DNA of 64,000 nt from Oleiharenicola sp. (lineage in GTDB: Bacteria > Verrucomicrobiota > Verrucomicrobiia > Opitutales > Opitutaceae): NCBI GenBank assembly GCA_025363455.1, contig JANYDW010000065.1:1-64000 (forward strand). Direction: 5' to 3'. Numbering within the stretch: the first letter of the stretch is position 1; every line of letters begins with the position of its first letter. A model generated the notes under the pieces. It made no database searches. It was not told the DNA's origin and saw only the letters and a list, made by a program, of their open reading frames with translations. Below, in pieces: positions 7,811 through 14,845 of this stretch. Both the position numbers and the translations under genes were made by a program.

Positions 7811-9163
7811 ATGCCTGTGGTCGCCACTTCCTCCTCCCCCTCCTCTGCCCGTGCTCCTGTGCCGGTCGTCGACATTCTCCGCCTCAACACCTGCGGCAGC
7901 GTCGACGACGGCAAGTCCACGCTCATCGGCCGCCTGCTCTACGACTCGAAGTCCCTCATGGAAGACCAGATCGAGGCGCTCGAGCGTTCGGCCGACATCA
8001 CCGGCGGCGGTGCGATCAACCTCGCCAACCTCACCGATGGCCTCCGCGCCGAGCGCGAGCAGGGCATCACGATCGACGTCGCCTATCGCTACTTCGCGAC
8101 CCCACGCCGCAAGTTCATCGTCGCCGACACCCCGGGCCATGTGCAGTACACGCGTAACATGGTCACGGGGGCCTCGACGGCCAACCTCGCCATCGTGCTG
8201 GTCGACGCCCGCGCCGGTGTGATCGAGCAGAGCCGCCGCCACACCGCCATCGCCTCGCTGCTGCGCATCCCGCACCTCGTCGTCGCCGTAAATAAGATGG
8301 ACCTCGTCGGCTGGAGCGAGGCGCGCTTCAACGAGATCCGCGAACAGTTCGAGGAGTTCCTGCCGCGCCTCGACATCAAGGACGTCAAGTTCATCCCGCT
8401 CAGCGCGCTGAACGGTGATAATGTGGTGGAGCCCTCGGCGCACACGCCGTGGTATGTCGGCCCGACGCTGCTCGGCCACCTCGAGACCGTGCACATCGCC
8501 AGCGACTGGAACCTCAGCTCCTTCCGCCTGCCCGTCCAGTGGGTCAACCGCCCGAACAACCCGACCGATCCGCACTTGCACGACTTCCGCGGCTTCAGCG
8601 GGCAGATCGCTGGCGGCATCGTGAAAGTTGGCCAAAAAATCATGGCCCTGCCCGGCGGCGTGATCTCCACCGTGAAGGAAATCCACACCTACGACGGCCC
8701 GGTGGCCGAGGCCTTCTGCCCGCAGTCGGTCTCGCTCGTCCTTGAGCACGACGTGGACGTTAGCCGCGGCAGCATACTGGTCGGGGTCGATGCGCTCCCC
8801 GGCGGCGGGACCGAGCTGCAGGCCAAGATCTGCTGGATGCACCCGCGCCCGCTGCAGCGCGGCAAGAAATATTTCCTCAAGCACACCAGCAGCACCGTGC
8901 AGGCCGTGGTCACCGAGATTGAGAGCCGGCTGGAGATGGCAACGCTGGAATCCCAGCCCAATCCCGCCGAGCTCGCCATCAACGATCTGGGGGAAATCCG
9001 CATCCGCACCGCCAAGCCCCTCTACTACGACGGCTACGCGACCAACCGGCTGACAGGTTCCTTCATTTTAATCGAGCAGGGCACCAACGCCACCGTCGGC
9101 GCCGGCATGCTGCTCCCGCCGACCGAGGTGGTCCGGCCCGAGCACACCGACTACGCCATCTGA
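7811..9163 (+). CDS. cysN: Sulfate adenylyltransferase subunit 1 (GTPase)
   Basis: This 450-residue EF-Tu-like GTPase activates CysD. The G1 loop GSVDDGKS is at 29-36, G3 DTPGH at 106-110 and G4 NKMD at 161-164. Two beta-barrel domains follow (for example LPVQWVNRPNNP and GQIAGGIVKVGQKI). The protein ends at the size of stand-alone CysN and lacks the C-terminal CysC kinase fusion that many bacteria have. The frame is open upstream of 7811 into cysD, but the ATG at 7811 gives the usual short N-terminal tail. It is followed by a GTAGGAGCC inverted repeat. Confidence 0.94.
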   Translation: MPVVATSSSPSSARAPVPVVDILRLNTCGSVDDGKSTLIGRLLYDSKSLMEDQIEALERSADITGGGAINLANLTDGLRAEREQGITIDVAYRYFATPRRKFIVADTPGHVQYTRNMVTGASTANLAIVLVDARAGVIEQSRRHTAIASLLRIPHLVVAVNKMDLVGWSEARFNEIREQFEEFLPRLDIKDVKFIPLSALNGDNVVEPSAHTPWYVGPTLLGHLETVHIASDWNLSSFRLPVQWVNRPNNPTDPHLHDFRGFSGQIAGGIVKVGQKIMALPGGVISTVKEIHTYDGPVAEAFCPQSVSLVLEHDVDVSRGSILVGVDALPGGGTELQAKICWMHPRPLQRGKKYFLKHTSSTVQAVVTEIESRLEMATLESQPNPAELAINDLGEIRIRTAKPLYYDGYATNRLTGSFILIEQGTNATVGAGMLLPPTEVVRPEHTDYAI

Positions 9164-9180
9164 CCCACTCTCGCCTCCAT

Positions 9181-9253
9181 GTAGGAGCCTGCTTGCAGGC
9201 GACCCACGCCCACGCCGCCCACCCCACTCCATCGCCTGCAAGCAGGCTCCTAC
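9181..9253. repeat. Inverted repeat GTAGGAGCCTGCTTGCAGGC
   Basis: The outer arms GTAGGAGCCTGCTTGCAGGC and GCCTGCAAGCAGGCTCCTAC are exact reverse complements around a short C-rich spacer, and each arm contains an inner palindrome. A second copy is at 48438. It shares GTAGG...CCTAC ends with the GGGCGGGATC family. Confidence 0.95.
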
Positions 9254-9263
9254 AAATCAACCC

Positions 9264-9677
9264 GTGAAAATCTCCGTCAAGATCGACTATGCCTGCCGGG
9301 TGATGGCTGAGCTGGCCCGCTTGCACGGCTCGGGCAACCTGGCCCAGATCGAACACCTCGCCCGCACCGAGGCTGTGCCGGCCAACTTTCTGGCGCAGAT
9401 CCTCGGCAAATTGCGCGACCATGGCTTGATCTCCAGCCGCCGGGGCAACCTGGGCGGCTATAAGCTCAGCCGGCCACCGGAGGAAATTTCACTCTACGAT
9501 ATCATGATGGCCGCCGAGGGCGAGTGCCTCGGGCTGAGCGGCAACTTCCAAGGGCACAGCGGCCGGCGGCTGAAGGAAGTGTGGGGCGAGATCAGGGCCA
9601 ACCTGGTCGAGAAGACCAAGAGCTACACCCTCGACCGGCTCGCGACCAAGAATCCGTCGGAGATGTATTACATTTAA
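9264..9677 (+). CDS. Rrf2-family transcriptional regulator
   Basis: The 137-residue protein starts with the family hallmark MKISVKIDYACRVMAELA. A winged helix follows, with FLAQILGKLRDHGLISSRRGNLGGYKLSRPP as recognition helix and wing, and then a dimerisation helix. Only one Cys (EGEC, about residue 92) lies in the region where IscR has three cluster ligands, so an IscR-type Fe-S cluster is unlikely. The position just after cysN suggests control of sulfur assimilation in the manner of CymR. That role is inferred from context only. A GTAGG repeat separates it from cysN. Confidence 0.88.
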   Translation: MKISVKIDYACRVMAELARLHGSGNLAQIEHLARTEAVPANFLAQILGKLRDHGLISSRRGNLGGYKLSRPPEEISLYDIMMAAEGECLGLSGNFQGHSGRRLKEVWGEIRANLVEKTKSYTLDRLATKNPSEMYYI

Positions 9678-9711
9678 GTTGGTAAGTCGTCGCGGCACGG
9701 CTTCTCCGGCT

Positions 9712-9785
9712 GTAGGGCGGGATCGCTGATCCCGCCTGTTTTCTGGCTGTTTTCCGAACGGTGGGGTCAGTAACCCCCGCCGTAC
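9712..9785. repeat. REP pair upstream of the RAYT transposase
   Basis: GTAGGGCGGGATC-GCT-GATCCCGCC (9712-9736) is followed by a variant GGGGTCAGTAACCCC palindrome (9762-9776) ending in CGTAC. The transposase gene starts 10 bases further on. Confidence 0.92.
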
Positions 9786-9794
9786 TGTTCACGC

Positions 9795-10262
9795 ATGCAA
9801 ATGCGCGAACACCTGCGCCGGTTAGATCAAACATGGGATCGCCATCCCATTTACTTTCTGACCGTGTGCACCGCACGTCGGCAGAAGATTCTGGCCACGA
9901 CCGTTCCGGCCAAAATCCTGATCGAATCATGGACCGCGGCGCCAAAGGTTCACGGTTGGATTGTGGGTCGCTACGTCGTCATGCCCGATCATGTGCACTT
10001 CTTTGCCTCGCCCTTTTCGGATGCCAAACCACTGAGCGCCTTCATGCGCGACTGGAAGAAATGGACGACCCGCCAGCTTCGGGCCATCTGCATCGCCGCA
10101 CCGACCGTCTGGCAGGCGGAGTTCTTCGACCACGTCTTGCGCTCAGCTGACAGCTACGAGCAGAAGTGGAATTACGTCAGGGAAAACCCAGTTCGAGCTG
10201 GATTGGCTTCGTCGGCCGATGTGTGGCCTTATTCCGGCGAATGCGAGCAGCTGCATTTTTAG
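9795..10262 (+). CDS. REP-associated tyrosine transposase (RAYT)
   Basis: This 155-residue protein has the Y1 transposase fold of the RAYT group: PIYFLTVCTARR near the N-terminus, the metal-binding HUH-type motif MPDHVHFF, and the tail YEQKWNYVRENPVRAGL with the presumed catalytic Tyr. RAYTs process single-stranded REP hairpins and are thought to spread them. REP palindromes with the GGGATC/GATCCC core flank it on both sides (9712 and 10275), and about ten more are scattered through the window, so it is the best candidate for their mobiliser. The protein looks intact. The ATG at 9795 is preceded by GTACTGTTCACGC, with no clear ribosome site. Confidence 0.93.
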   Translation: MQMREHLRRLDQTWDRHPIYFLTVCTARRQKILATTVPAKILIESWTAAPKVHGWIVGRYVVMPDHVHFFASPFSDAKPLSAFMRDWKKWTTRQLRAICIAAPTVWQAEFFDHVLRSADSYEQKWNYVRENPVRAGLASSADVWPYSGECEQLHF

Positions 10263-10274
10263 CCTTCTTCTGTC

Positions 10275-10296
10275 GCGCGGGATCGCTGATCCCGCC
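10275..10296. repeat. REP palindrome downstream of RAYT
   Basis: GCGCGGGATC-GCT-GATCCCGCC has the same core as the upstream copy, completing the flanking pair around the transposase. Confidence 0.9.
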
Positions 10297-10583
10297 ATTT
10301 CGAGACTCACGATCCTTGCTCCTATTCACGAGCAACTGACAGAGAAGCGTAGAGAGTTCCTTCACTCCGAGCGGAATTTTTTCGCCAACCACTGCTACCA
10401 CCCACCCACTCAGCGCAAGCACCGGCAAAAGCCACCGATTACTTTTGGGGGTGAAGGGCATGGCACCAAGGAAAGCGGCTTCCCTCGTTCCTTAGGTATT
10501 CGTGGCCGTCGTCAAGTCACTGGCCCGACTTGTACCCGATTTGTCCCTATTTCGGCGCTACTTTGTCAGGGACGTGGCACATT

Positions 10584-10608
10584 GGCGGGATCAACGATCC
10601 CGCCCTAC
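10584..10608. repeat. REP palindrome
   Basis: GGCGGGATC-AAC-GATCCCGCC-CTAC; the loop is AAC instead of GCT/AGC. Confidence 0.9.
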
Positions 10609-10649
10609 AGCCCAGTTCCGAAAATCAAAAGGCGGCCCTTGGCGTTGCC

Positions 10650-10689
10650 AAAAAAAGAAGAGCCGCGACGCACCCCGGTGTCGCGGCTC
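10650..10689 (-). terminator. Rho-independent terminator of the barrel-protein gene
   Basis: On the reverse strand GAGCCGCGAC pairs with GTCGCGGCTC (10 bp), followed by TTCTTTTTTT. Confidence 0.9.
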
Positions 10690-10713
10690 ATGTCCATTTC
10701 CCGAGCGGAAAAC

Positions 10714-11364
10714 TCAGAAGCGGAAGTTGGTGCCGACCGTGAAGGCCGTGTTATGGCTGTCGTCCCGGGCCAGTCCGACCATGACCGCCCACTGCGCATC
10801 AATCCAGTAGCTGGCCTTGGCACCAAAGTTCCATTTGCTGCCACCGGCCAGGTCCGGGGCGTCGGTATATTGGATAAAGGGTGTCACGGTGGCGCGCGGC
10901 AGAACTTGGAACTCCACCCCGGCGGCGGTTTCCCAGACAAATGAGTTGTCCTTGGCGCCGGAAGCCCGGACCCAGGTGTAGCCCACCCCCGCTTCAACGT
11001 AAGGCTTGCCCCAATTGTACGAGGTACTGAAGGCACGGATCGCGCCACTCAGCGTATTTTGATTCACCCGGCCACCACTGCCCGCGCCCCACTGGGTGAA
11101 GTTATAGCCCAGTATGCCGTCGAGCCCGAAGGCAAGCGGTTGGTTGGACATCAGGGTATAGCTGTCGGCATGAGTAGCCGCTCCATCGAGATCGACATAG
11201 TCATAAGTCAGCGTGCCGTAAACCTGGCCGAGCAGGCCCTGACTGCCGGCAACCGGCCCGACCTTGTCGGCCAATGGCTCAACATCGGCGCGGGCTGTGG
11301 CGCCGAGCCCGAGGGCCAGCGCGGACGCAAGAAGCATGGATTTGAGGTGAAGGGAGGTGTTCAT
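10714..11364 (-). CDS. Outer-membrane beta-barrel protein
   Basis: The 216-residue protein has a cleavable signal (LLASALALGLGATARA, about 9-26) and alternating amphipathic strands such as LTYDYVDLDG, AFGLDGILGYNFTQWG, PYVEAGVGYTWVRA and FVWETAAGVEFQVLP. It ends in VGTNFRF, the aromatic C-terminus recognised by the BAM machinery. It resembles small 8-10-stranded barrel proteins; no specific function can be assigned. It is monocistronic, with a strong terminator 25 bases beyond its stop. Confidence 0.78.
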   Translation of the reverse strand: MNTSLHLKSMLLASALALGLGATARADVEPLADKVGPVAGSQGLLGQVYGTLTYDYVDLDGAATHADSYTLMSNQPLAFGLDGILGYNFTQWGAGSGGRVNQNTLSGAIRAFSTSYNWGKPYVEAGVGYTWVRASGAKDNSFVWETAAGVEFQVLPRATVTPFIQYTDAPDLAGGSKWNFGAKASYWIDAQWAVMVGLARDDSHNTAFTVGTNFRF

Positions 11365-11567
11365 ATTTAGTTGGTTTGTTGGTGCCGACCGCGCGGGTCA
11401 GCGCAGTGGGCGCCTCCCCTGTCACCGCGGCGGACCGGGTGTTCCGGTGTGGGAGATTTTCTGAAATTTTTAGCCACCCGGCGGGAACCCGGTGCGTCCT
11501 GCTGGGTCGGCCGGCGCTTTATCACGAAAATTTGCCAATTGGTTCGCCGTGGCTACGCTGCGCGTCC

Positions 11568-12083
11568 ATGAAACCCCTCCGCCTTCTCCTCATGTTCTCC
11601 TCCCTGCTCGGCCTTTTCAATTCACTGTTCGCCGAGTCACTCAAGGTCGGTGATCCCGCGCCGGTTGTCAGCGGCACGACCGACTCCGGCACCACGCTGG
11701 ATCTCGGCGCAGTCTACAAGGCCAACGTCTACACCGTTGTCTGGTTTTACCCGAAGGCCCTCACCGGAGGGTGCACCAAGCAGGGCTGCTCGCTGCGTGA
11801 TGCCAGCACCGAGCTCACCAAGCAGGGCGCCGCGGTCGTCGGTGTCAGCGTCGATCCGATAGAGAAGCAGAAGGAGTTCAAAGAGGTCAACCACTTCCCC
11901 TTCCCGCTGATCGCCGACACGGACAAGACGGTCGTGAAGGCTTTCGGCCAGGCCGGCACGATGATGGCGGCGCGCGAATGCTACGTGATCAAGGGCGGCA
12001 AGATTGTCTACAAGGACACGGGCGTGACCGACCAGCAGGCCGCCAACGTCCTCGCCTTTATCGCCAGCGACAAGAAGGGCTGA
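11568..12083 (+). CDS. Exported peroxiredoxin, Bcp/PrxQ type
   Basis: The 171-residue protein has a signal peptide (1-22, LLLMFSSLLGLFNSLFA) and a thioredoxin-fold peroxidase domain. The peroxidatic site is YPKALTGGCTKQGC with C69, and C74 lies at the five-residue spacing of the resolving Cys in atypical 2-Cys PrxQ enzymes. The usual TPGCT is changed to TGGCT. It should reduce peroxides with thioredoxin-like donors in the periplasm. The ATG at 11568 starts the signal sequence, and the frame upstream is open but not protein-like. A REP element followed by T6 forms an apparent terminator right after the gene. Confidence 0.88.
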   Translation: MKPLRLLLMFSSLLGLFNSLFAESLKVGDPAPVVSGTTDSGTTLDLGAVYKANVYTVVWFYPKALTGGCTKQGCSLRDASTELTKQGAAVVGVSVDPIEKQKEFKEVNHFPFPLIADTDKTVVKAFGQAGTMMAARECYVIKGGKIVYKDTGVTDQQAANVLAFIASDKKG

Positions 12084-12104
12084 GTGTTTGGTTATCGTTT
12101 TTCT

Positions 12105-12137
12105 GTAGGGCGGGGTCTCCGAACCCCGCCTTTTTTG
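12105..12137 (+). terminator. REP palindrome acting as a Rho-independent terminator
   Basis: GGCGGGGT and ACCCCGCC pair (8 bp, loop CTCCGA) and TTTTTT follows immediately. The element opens with GTAGGG, so it belongs to the REP family. The run of T makes it a plausible terminator for the peroxiredoxin gene. Confidence 0.75.
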
Positions 12138-12153
12138 TAGTTACCTATTTTCC

Positions 12154-12240
12154 GTCATCCTGAGCGCAGCGAAGGATCCACGAATTCCGATTGGCACGAC
12201 CGCACGCACGCTTGGATCCTTCGCTGCGCTCAGGATGACG
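12154..12240. repeat. Dispersed inverted repeat, CATCCTGAG family
   Basis: GTCATCCTGAGCGCAGCGAA on the left and TTCGCTGCGCTCAGGATGAC on the right are exact reverse complements, with GGATCC at the inner end of both arms. Confidence 0.95.
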
Positions 12241-12251
12241 ATACGGGAGGA

Positions 12252-13184
12252 TTACAACTCGTCATCGTTCACCGCAGCGAGCACCTCCGCCCTCGGATCG
12301 ATCCGCGCGCGCTCGATCCAGTCGCGGAACAGCGCCAGCTGGCCGAGCCAGTCCGGCGGCAGCGGTGCGGCCACGAGATCAATCACCCGCCAGGCCCCTG
12401 TTTCATCAACGACCACGTTGCGGTCGTGGGTGTCGGCTACCAACCATGGGACGCCGTCGAGAAAACCCAGGCGCGGATGATCGCGGTCAGCCCGCAGAAA
12501 GCGCGAGGGAATGGGAATGAGCCGATCCGGAGCTAGGCCAGAGACATCTGTCTTCTCCGGCAACATCCGCCCAAAGGTCTGTTTCGCCACTACGATGCCC
12601 TCCGGGGTGATGCCCGTGATTTCCGTCGGGATGCCAAATTGGTGCGTCAGCTCGAGTTTCTCGAAGAGCCGCCGGTAACTGCCGGGCACGGCGGTGGCTT
12701 GGAGCAGGTCGCCCTCTCCGCGGGCGAAGGCGAAGGTCGCTCCCACATCGCCACCCTCGCGAAAAAGAAAAAACTTATAGACCGAGTGCCGGGGATCGAC
12801 GAACGCGAGCGCCTCGACCCCCCCGCCGATCCGCCGCAAAAGGGGGCTGTCCACCTCAAAGGGATCCTCGACTTCCGAACTGAATCCGAAGGTCTCAAAA
12901 CGGATGAGCGGCAGGTGCCGGCGGAACTCCCGGATGGCGTCGCCAAAAGCCGCCCATTCCGGGCCGGTCGACTCCAGCAGGCTTACTTCGTCTTCCGCGA
13001 CGAGGATGAGATCGCGGTCCTGATCTGCTCGGATACCGCATTGGGCCGCTTTTTCGCCCAGCTGTTCGAGCGCCCGAAGTCGTTGCCGGTGACCGTCCAG
13101 AACAGCGGTCCACCCTTCCGGACCAGGGAGGCGGGCGCCTTCGAGGTAGGTGGGGTTTCCGGAGAACGGGTCGGTTGATGGCAT
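12252..13184 (-). CDS. Kinase-fold protein of unknown substrate
   Basis: The 310-residue protein is not one I can name. Its C-terminal half has a phosphotransferase-like catalytic loop, DTHDRN (251-256), followed by VIDL with D269, the spacing of the HxxxxN...D motif in protein-kinase and aminoglycoside-kinase folds. Upstream is a glycine-rich turn (RRIGGGVEALAF, about 118-128) and VYKFF with K137 in the place of the ATP-binding Lys. It resembles the polyvalent kinase-like proteins carried by mobile elements, which would fit this repeat-rich spot between the RAYT and rpmH. No signal peptide. Kinase activity is inference. Confidence 0.6.
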   Translation of the reverse strand: MPSTDPFSGNPTYLEGARLPGPEGWTAVLDGHRQRLRALEQLGEKAAQCGIRADQDRDLILVAEDEVSLLESTGPEWAAFGDAIREFRRHLPLIRFETFGFSSEVEDPFEVDSPLLRRIGGGVEALAFVDPRHSVYKFFLFREGGDVGATFAFARGEGDLLQATAVPGSYRRLFEKLELTHQFGIPTEITGITPEGIVVAKQTFGRMLPEKTDVSGLAPDRLIPIPSRFLRADRDHPRLGFLDGVPWLVADTHDRNVVVDETGAWRVIDLVAAPLPPDWLGQLALFRDWIERARIDPRAEVLAAVNDDEL

Positions 13185-13409
13185 GACTCGGCCATGAATC
13201 CAAGGTCACGCTGCCTGTGCCCGGACGCAAAGGATATTTATGCGCAGGCTGTTCACACCGGAAACGAGAGGCGAGAAAGTAACGGCCGGGAACGCCTGGT
13301 CGTGCTACCATATTGGAATGACAATCGAACGGGCCACGCTTGCGGACGCCGAGGCGAAGGAGACGCCCCGGGCTTGCGGAGGCCTGTTTTACAGGGCAAA
13401 ACCTCTCGC

Positions 13410-13439
13410 TTGACACCTCCCCGCCCGCCCGGCGAATCT
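13410..13439 (+). promoter_or_regulatory. Candidate promoter of rpmH
   Basis: TTGACA (13410-13415) stands 18 bases before GAATCT (13434-13439), about 25 bases upstream of the rpmH start. The -35 is a consensus match and the -10 is weak. The rest of the gap from 13185 shows no gene and no evident DnaA-box cluster. Confidence 0.45.
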
Positions 13440-13462
13440 GACCCTCTTTTTGCCATAAAACT

Positions 13463-13600
13463 ATGAAACCTACATTCCGCCCGCACCGCAAGAAACGCGC
13501 CCGCAAGATCGGTTTTCGCGCCCGCAAGGCCACCCGCGGCGGCCGCAAGGTCCTCGCCGCCCGCCGCCGCAAGGGTCGCAAGCGGCTCACCGTCGTTTGA
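13463..13600 (+). CDS. rpmH: 50S ribosomal protein L34
   Basis: This 45-residue, very basic protein begins [20 protein letters not shown] and ends GRKRLTVV. That is the standard L34 length and composition (normally MKRTFQPS...). Pro3 and Phe5 replace or shift the common KRTFQPS start, a mild divergence. It opens the classic rpmH-rnpA-yidD-yidC cluster, with rnpA starting two bases after its stop. Confidence 0.96.
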   Translation: MKPTFRPHRKKRARKIGFRARKATRGGRKVLAARRRKGRKRLTVV

Positions 13601-13602
13601 GC

Positions 13603-13971
13603 ATGCGACTCCGCGCCGGGCAGCGCCTGCGGCGCAATGATGACTTCCGCGCCGTCCGTGAGTTGGGCCGCCGCATTGACTGCGGGGCCTTTATGCTGAC
13701 GTGGTGCGTCCGTCCGCCAGATAGGCCAGCCGGTCCTGCTCGTGTGGGGGTTGTTGCCTCCCGGGCCTCCGTGGGCGATGCCGTCCATCGCAATCGCGCC
13801 AAACGGCGCCTTCGTACTCTCTACCGCCAGCACCAACACCTCGTGCCCCCCGGCCTCGACCTTGTGCTCACTGCGCGCGCTGCGCTCCTCCGGCTGGAAT
13901 TCGCCGAGGCCGCCCGGCGCTTCGTCTCGACGTGCAGCAAGCTGCCTCCTCTTTCCGCGAGCAATGCCTGA
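13603..13971 (+). CDS. rnpA: Ribonuclease P protein component
   Basis: The 122-residue basic protein assists the RNase P RNA in tRNA 5' maturation. The signature RNR motif is present (RNRAKRRLRTLYRQ), preceded by the beta-strand ARVGVVASRASVGDAV. The start LRAGQRLRRNDDFRAVRELG matches the family's N-terminal pattern. ATG 13603 follows the rpmH stop by two bases, so the pair is probably translationally coupled. Just after it lies a dispersed inverted repeat that separates rnpA from yidD; an ATG at 13964 overlaps its end and is in the yidD frame. Confidence 0.93.
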   Translation: MRLRAGQRLRRNDDFRAVRELGRRIDCGAFMLTWCVRPPDRPAGPARVGVVASRASVGDAVHRNRAKRRLRTLYRQHQHLVPPGLDLVLTARAALLRLEFAEAARRFVSTCSKLPPLSASNA

Positions 13972-13984
13972 TTCCCTCCAATCC

Positions 13985-14077
13985 GTCATCCTGAGCGGAG
14001 CGAAGGATCCAAGAAAAGGGATCCGCCCGCGCCTCCTGCTTGGATTCTTCTTCCGCGGCCGCGGGTTCAGAATGACG
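13985..14077. repeat. Dispersed inverted repeat (CATCCTGAG family) between rnpA and yidD
   Basis: GTCATCCTGAGCGGAGCGAA on the left; the right arm ends GGGTTCAGAATGACGG and is diverged in its middle (a GCGGCCGC insertion). The ATG proposed for yidD is formed by the last bases of the repeat. Confidence 0.88.
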
Positions 14078-14845
14078 GTAGCGAGGGTCGGGCGGCTTCC
14101 TGTTCGTTTGCTCGATGCGGCCATCTGGATTTATCAGCGCACCCTTTCTCCCGCGCTCGTCGTCATCAACCCCACCTGCGGCTGCCGCTTTGTTCCCACC
14201 TGCTCGCATTACGCGCGCGAGGCGCTGCAGGAGCATGGCTTCTTCGCGGGTCTCACCCTGACCGTCGTGCGCCTGGCCAAATGTGGCCCGTGGCATGCTG
14301 GCGGAGAGGATCCGGTCCCCGCCCGCAAGATTTCCTGCGCCGCCGTGCGGCCAAGCGCGTCACTCGTCACTCGTCACTTTCCTAATGGACAAAAAGAACA
14401 CGACAATCGGCGTGGTGCTCCTCATCGCCGCCATGGCGAGCTTTGTTTTCAGCGCCCGCTACGGCCCCAAGCCGGCCGCGCCCCTGCCCATCACGCCGCC
14501 CCCGGCTGGATCACCGGCGGTGGCGTCTGGCCCGACGGACTCGCTGGCTGCCGGGGCGCTCCCCGCCCTCACCGCGGTCAGCCATCCGGCGACCGGACTC
14601 GCCGAGACCGTCACCCTTTCGAACGACTTCATCATCGTCACGCTGACCAACCATGGCGGCGCCATCGACAACATTGCCCTGAAGAAGCATCTCGCCGTCC
14701 AGGGGGAGTCCGGTCTCTACACGCTCAACTCCATCAAGGCCGCGCCCGCACTCAGCCTCACCGACTTCCCCGGCGCCGACTTGAACACGGCCTATACGCG
14801 CATTTCCCGGACCGACACCGAGGTCGTCTACCGCACTACCAGTGA
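14072..14845 (+). CDS. yidD: Membrane protein insertion efficiency factor YidD with a long overlapping tail
   Basis: The first 90 or so residues are a clear YidD: LLDAAIWIYQRTLSP, CRFVPTCSHYAREALQEHG and CGPWHAGGEDPVP. YidD helps YidC insert inner-membrane proteins. A normal YidD stops soon after this block, but here the frame stays open to TGA 14843-14845 and overlaps yidC by 461 bases, adding about 160 low-complexity Arg/Pro/Gly residues. The tail is probably a non-functional by-product of GC-rich sequence or of a lost stop. The start at 14072 lies in a repeat; an alternative ATG at 13964, overlapping rnpA, would add 36 repeat-encoded residues. Confidence 0.8.
   Translation: MTVARVGRLPVRLLDAAIWIYQRTLSPALVVINPTCGCRFVPTCSHYAREALQEHGFFAGLTLTVVRLAKCGPWHAGGEDPVPARKISCAAVRPSASLVTRHFPNGQKEHDNRRGAPHRRHGELCFQRPLRPQAGRAPAHHAAPGWITGGGVWPDGLAGCRGAPRPHRGQPSGDRTRRDRHPFERLHHRHADQPWRRHRQHCPEEASRRPGGVRSLHAQLHQGRARTQPHRLPRRRLEHGLYAHFPDRHRGRLPHYQ

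Larger units (their letters stand above)
10263..10649. other. Gene-free stretch with REP copies
   Basis: Apart from the palindromes at 10275 and 10584 I see no gene here. One reverse frame (10177-10461) is open but runs through the RAYT 3' end and a REP, so it is probably spurious. Confidence 0.6.

Noticed and set aside
10177-10461. 94-residue reverse open frame after the RAYT gene
   Set aside because: It runs through a REP palindrome and the RAYT 3' end; no homology recognised.
13185-13462. Possible replication origin next to rpmH
   Set aside because: rpmH often neighbours dnaA/oriC, but I see no DnaA-box cluster or AT-rich unwinding region here.
14355-14380. Direct repeat CACTCGTCACTCGTCAC as a CRISPR or minisatellite
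   Set aside because: Only two and a half short units without spacers; no CRISPR array is visible anywhere in the window.
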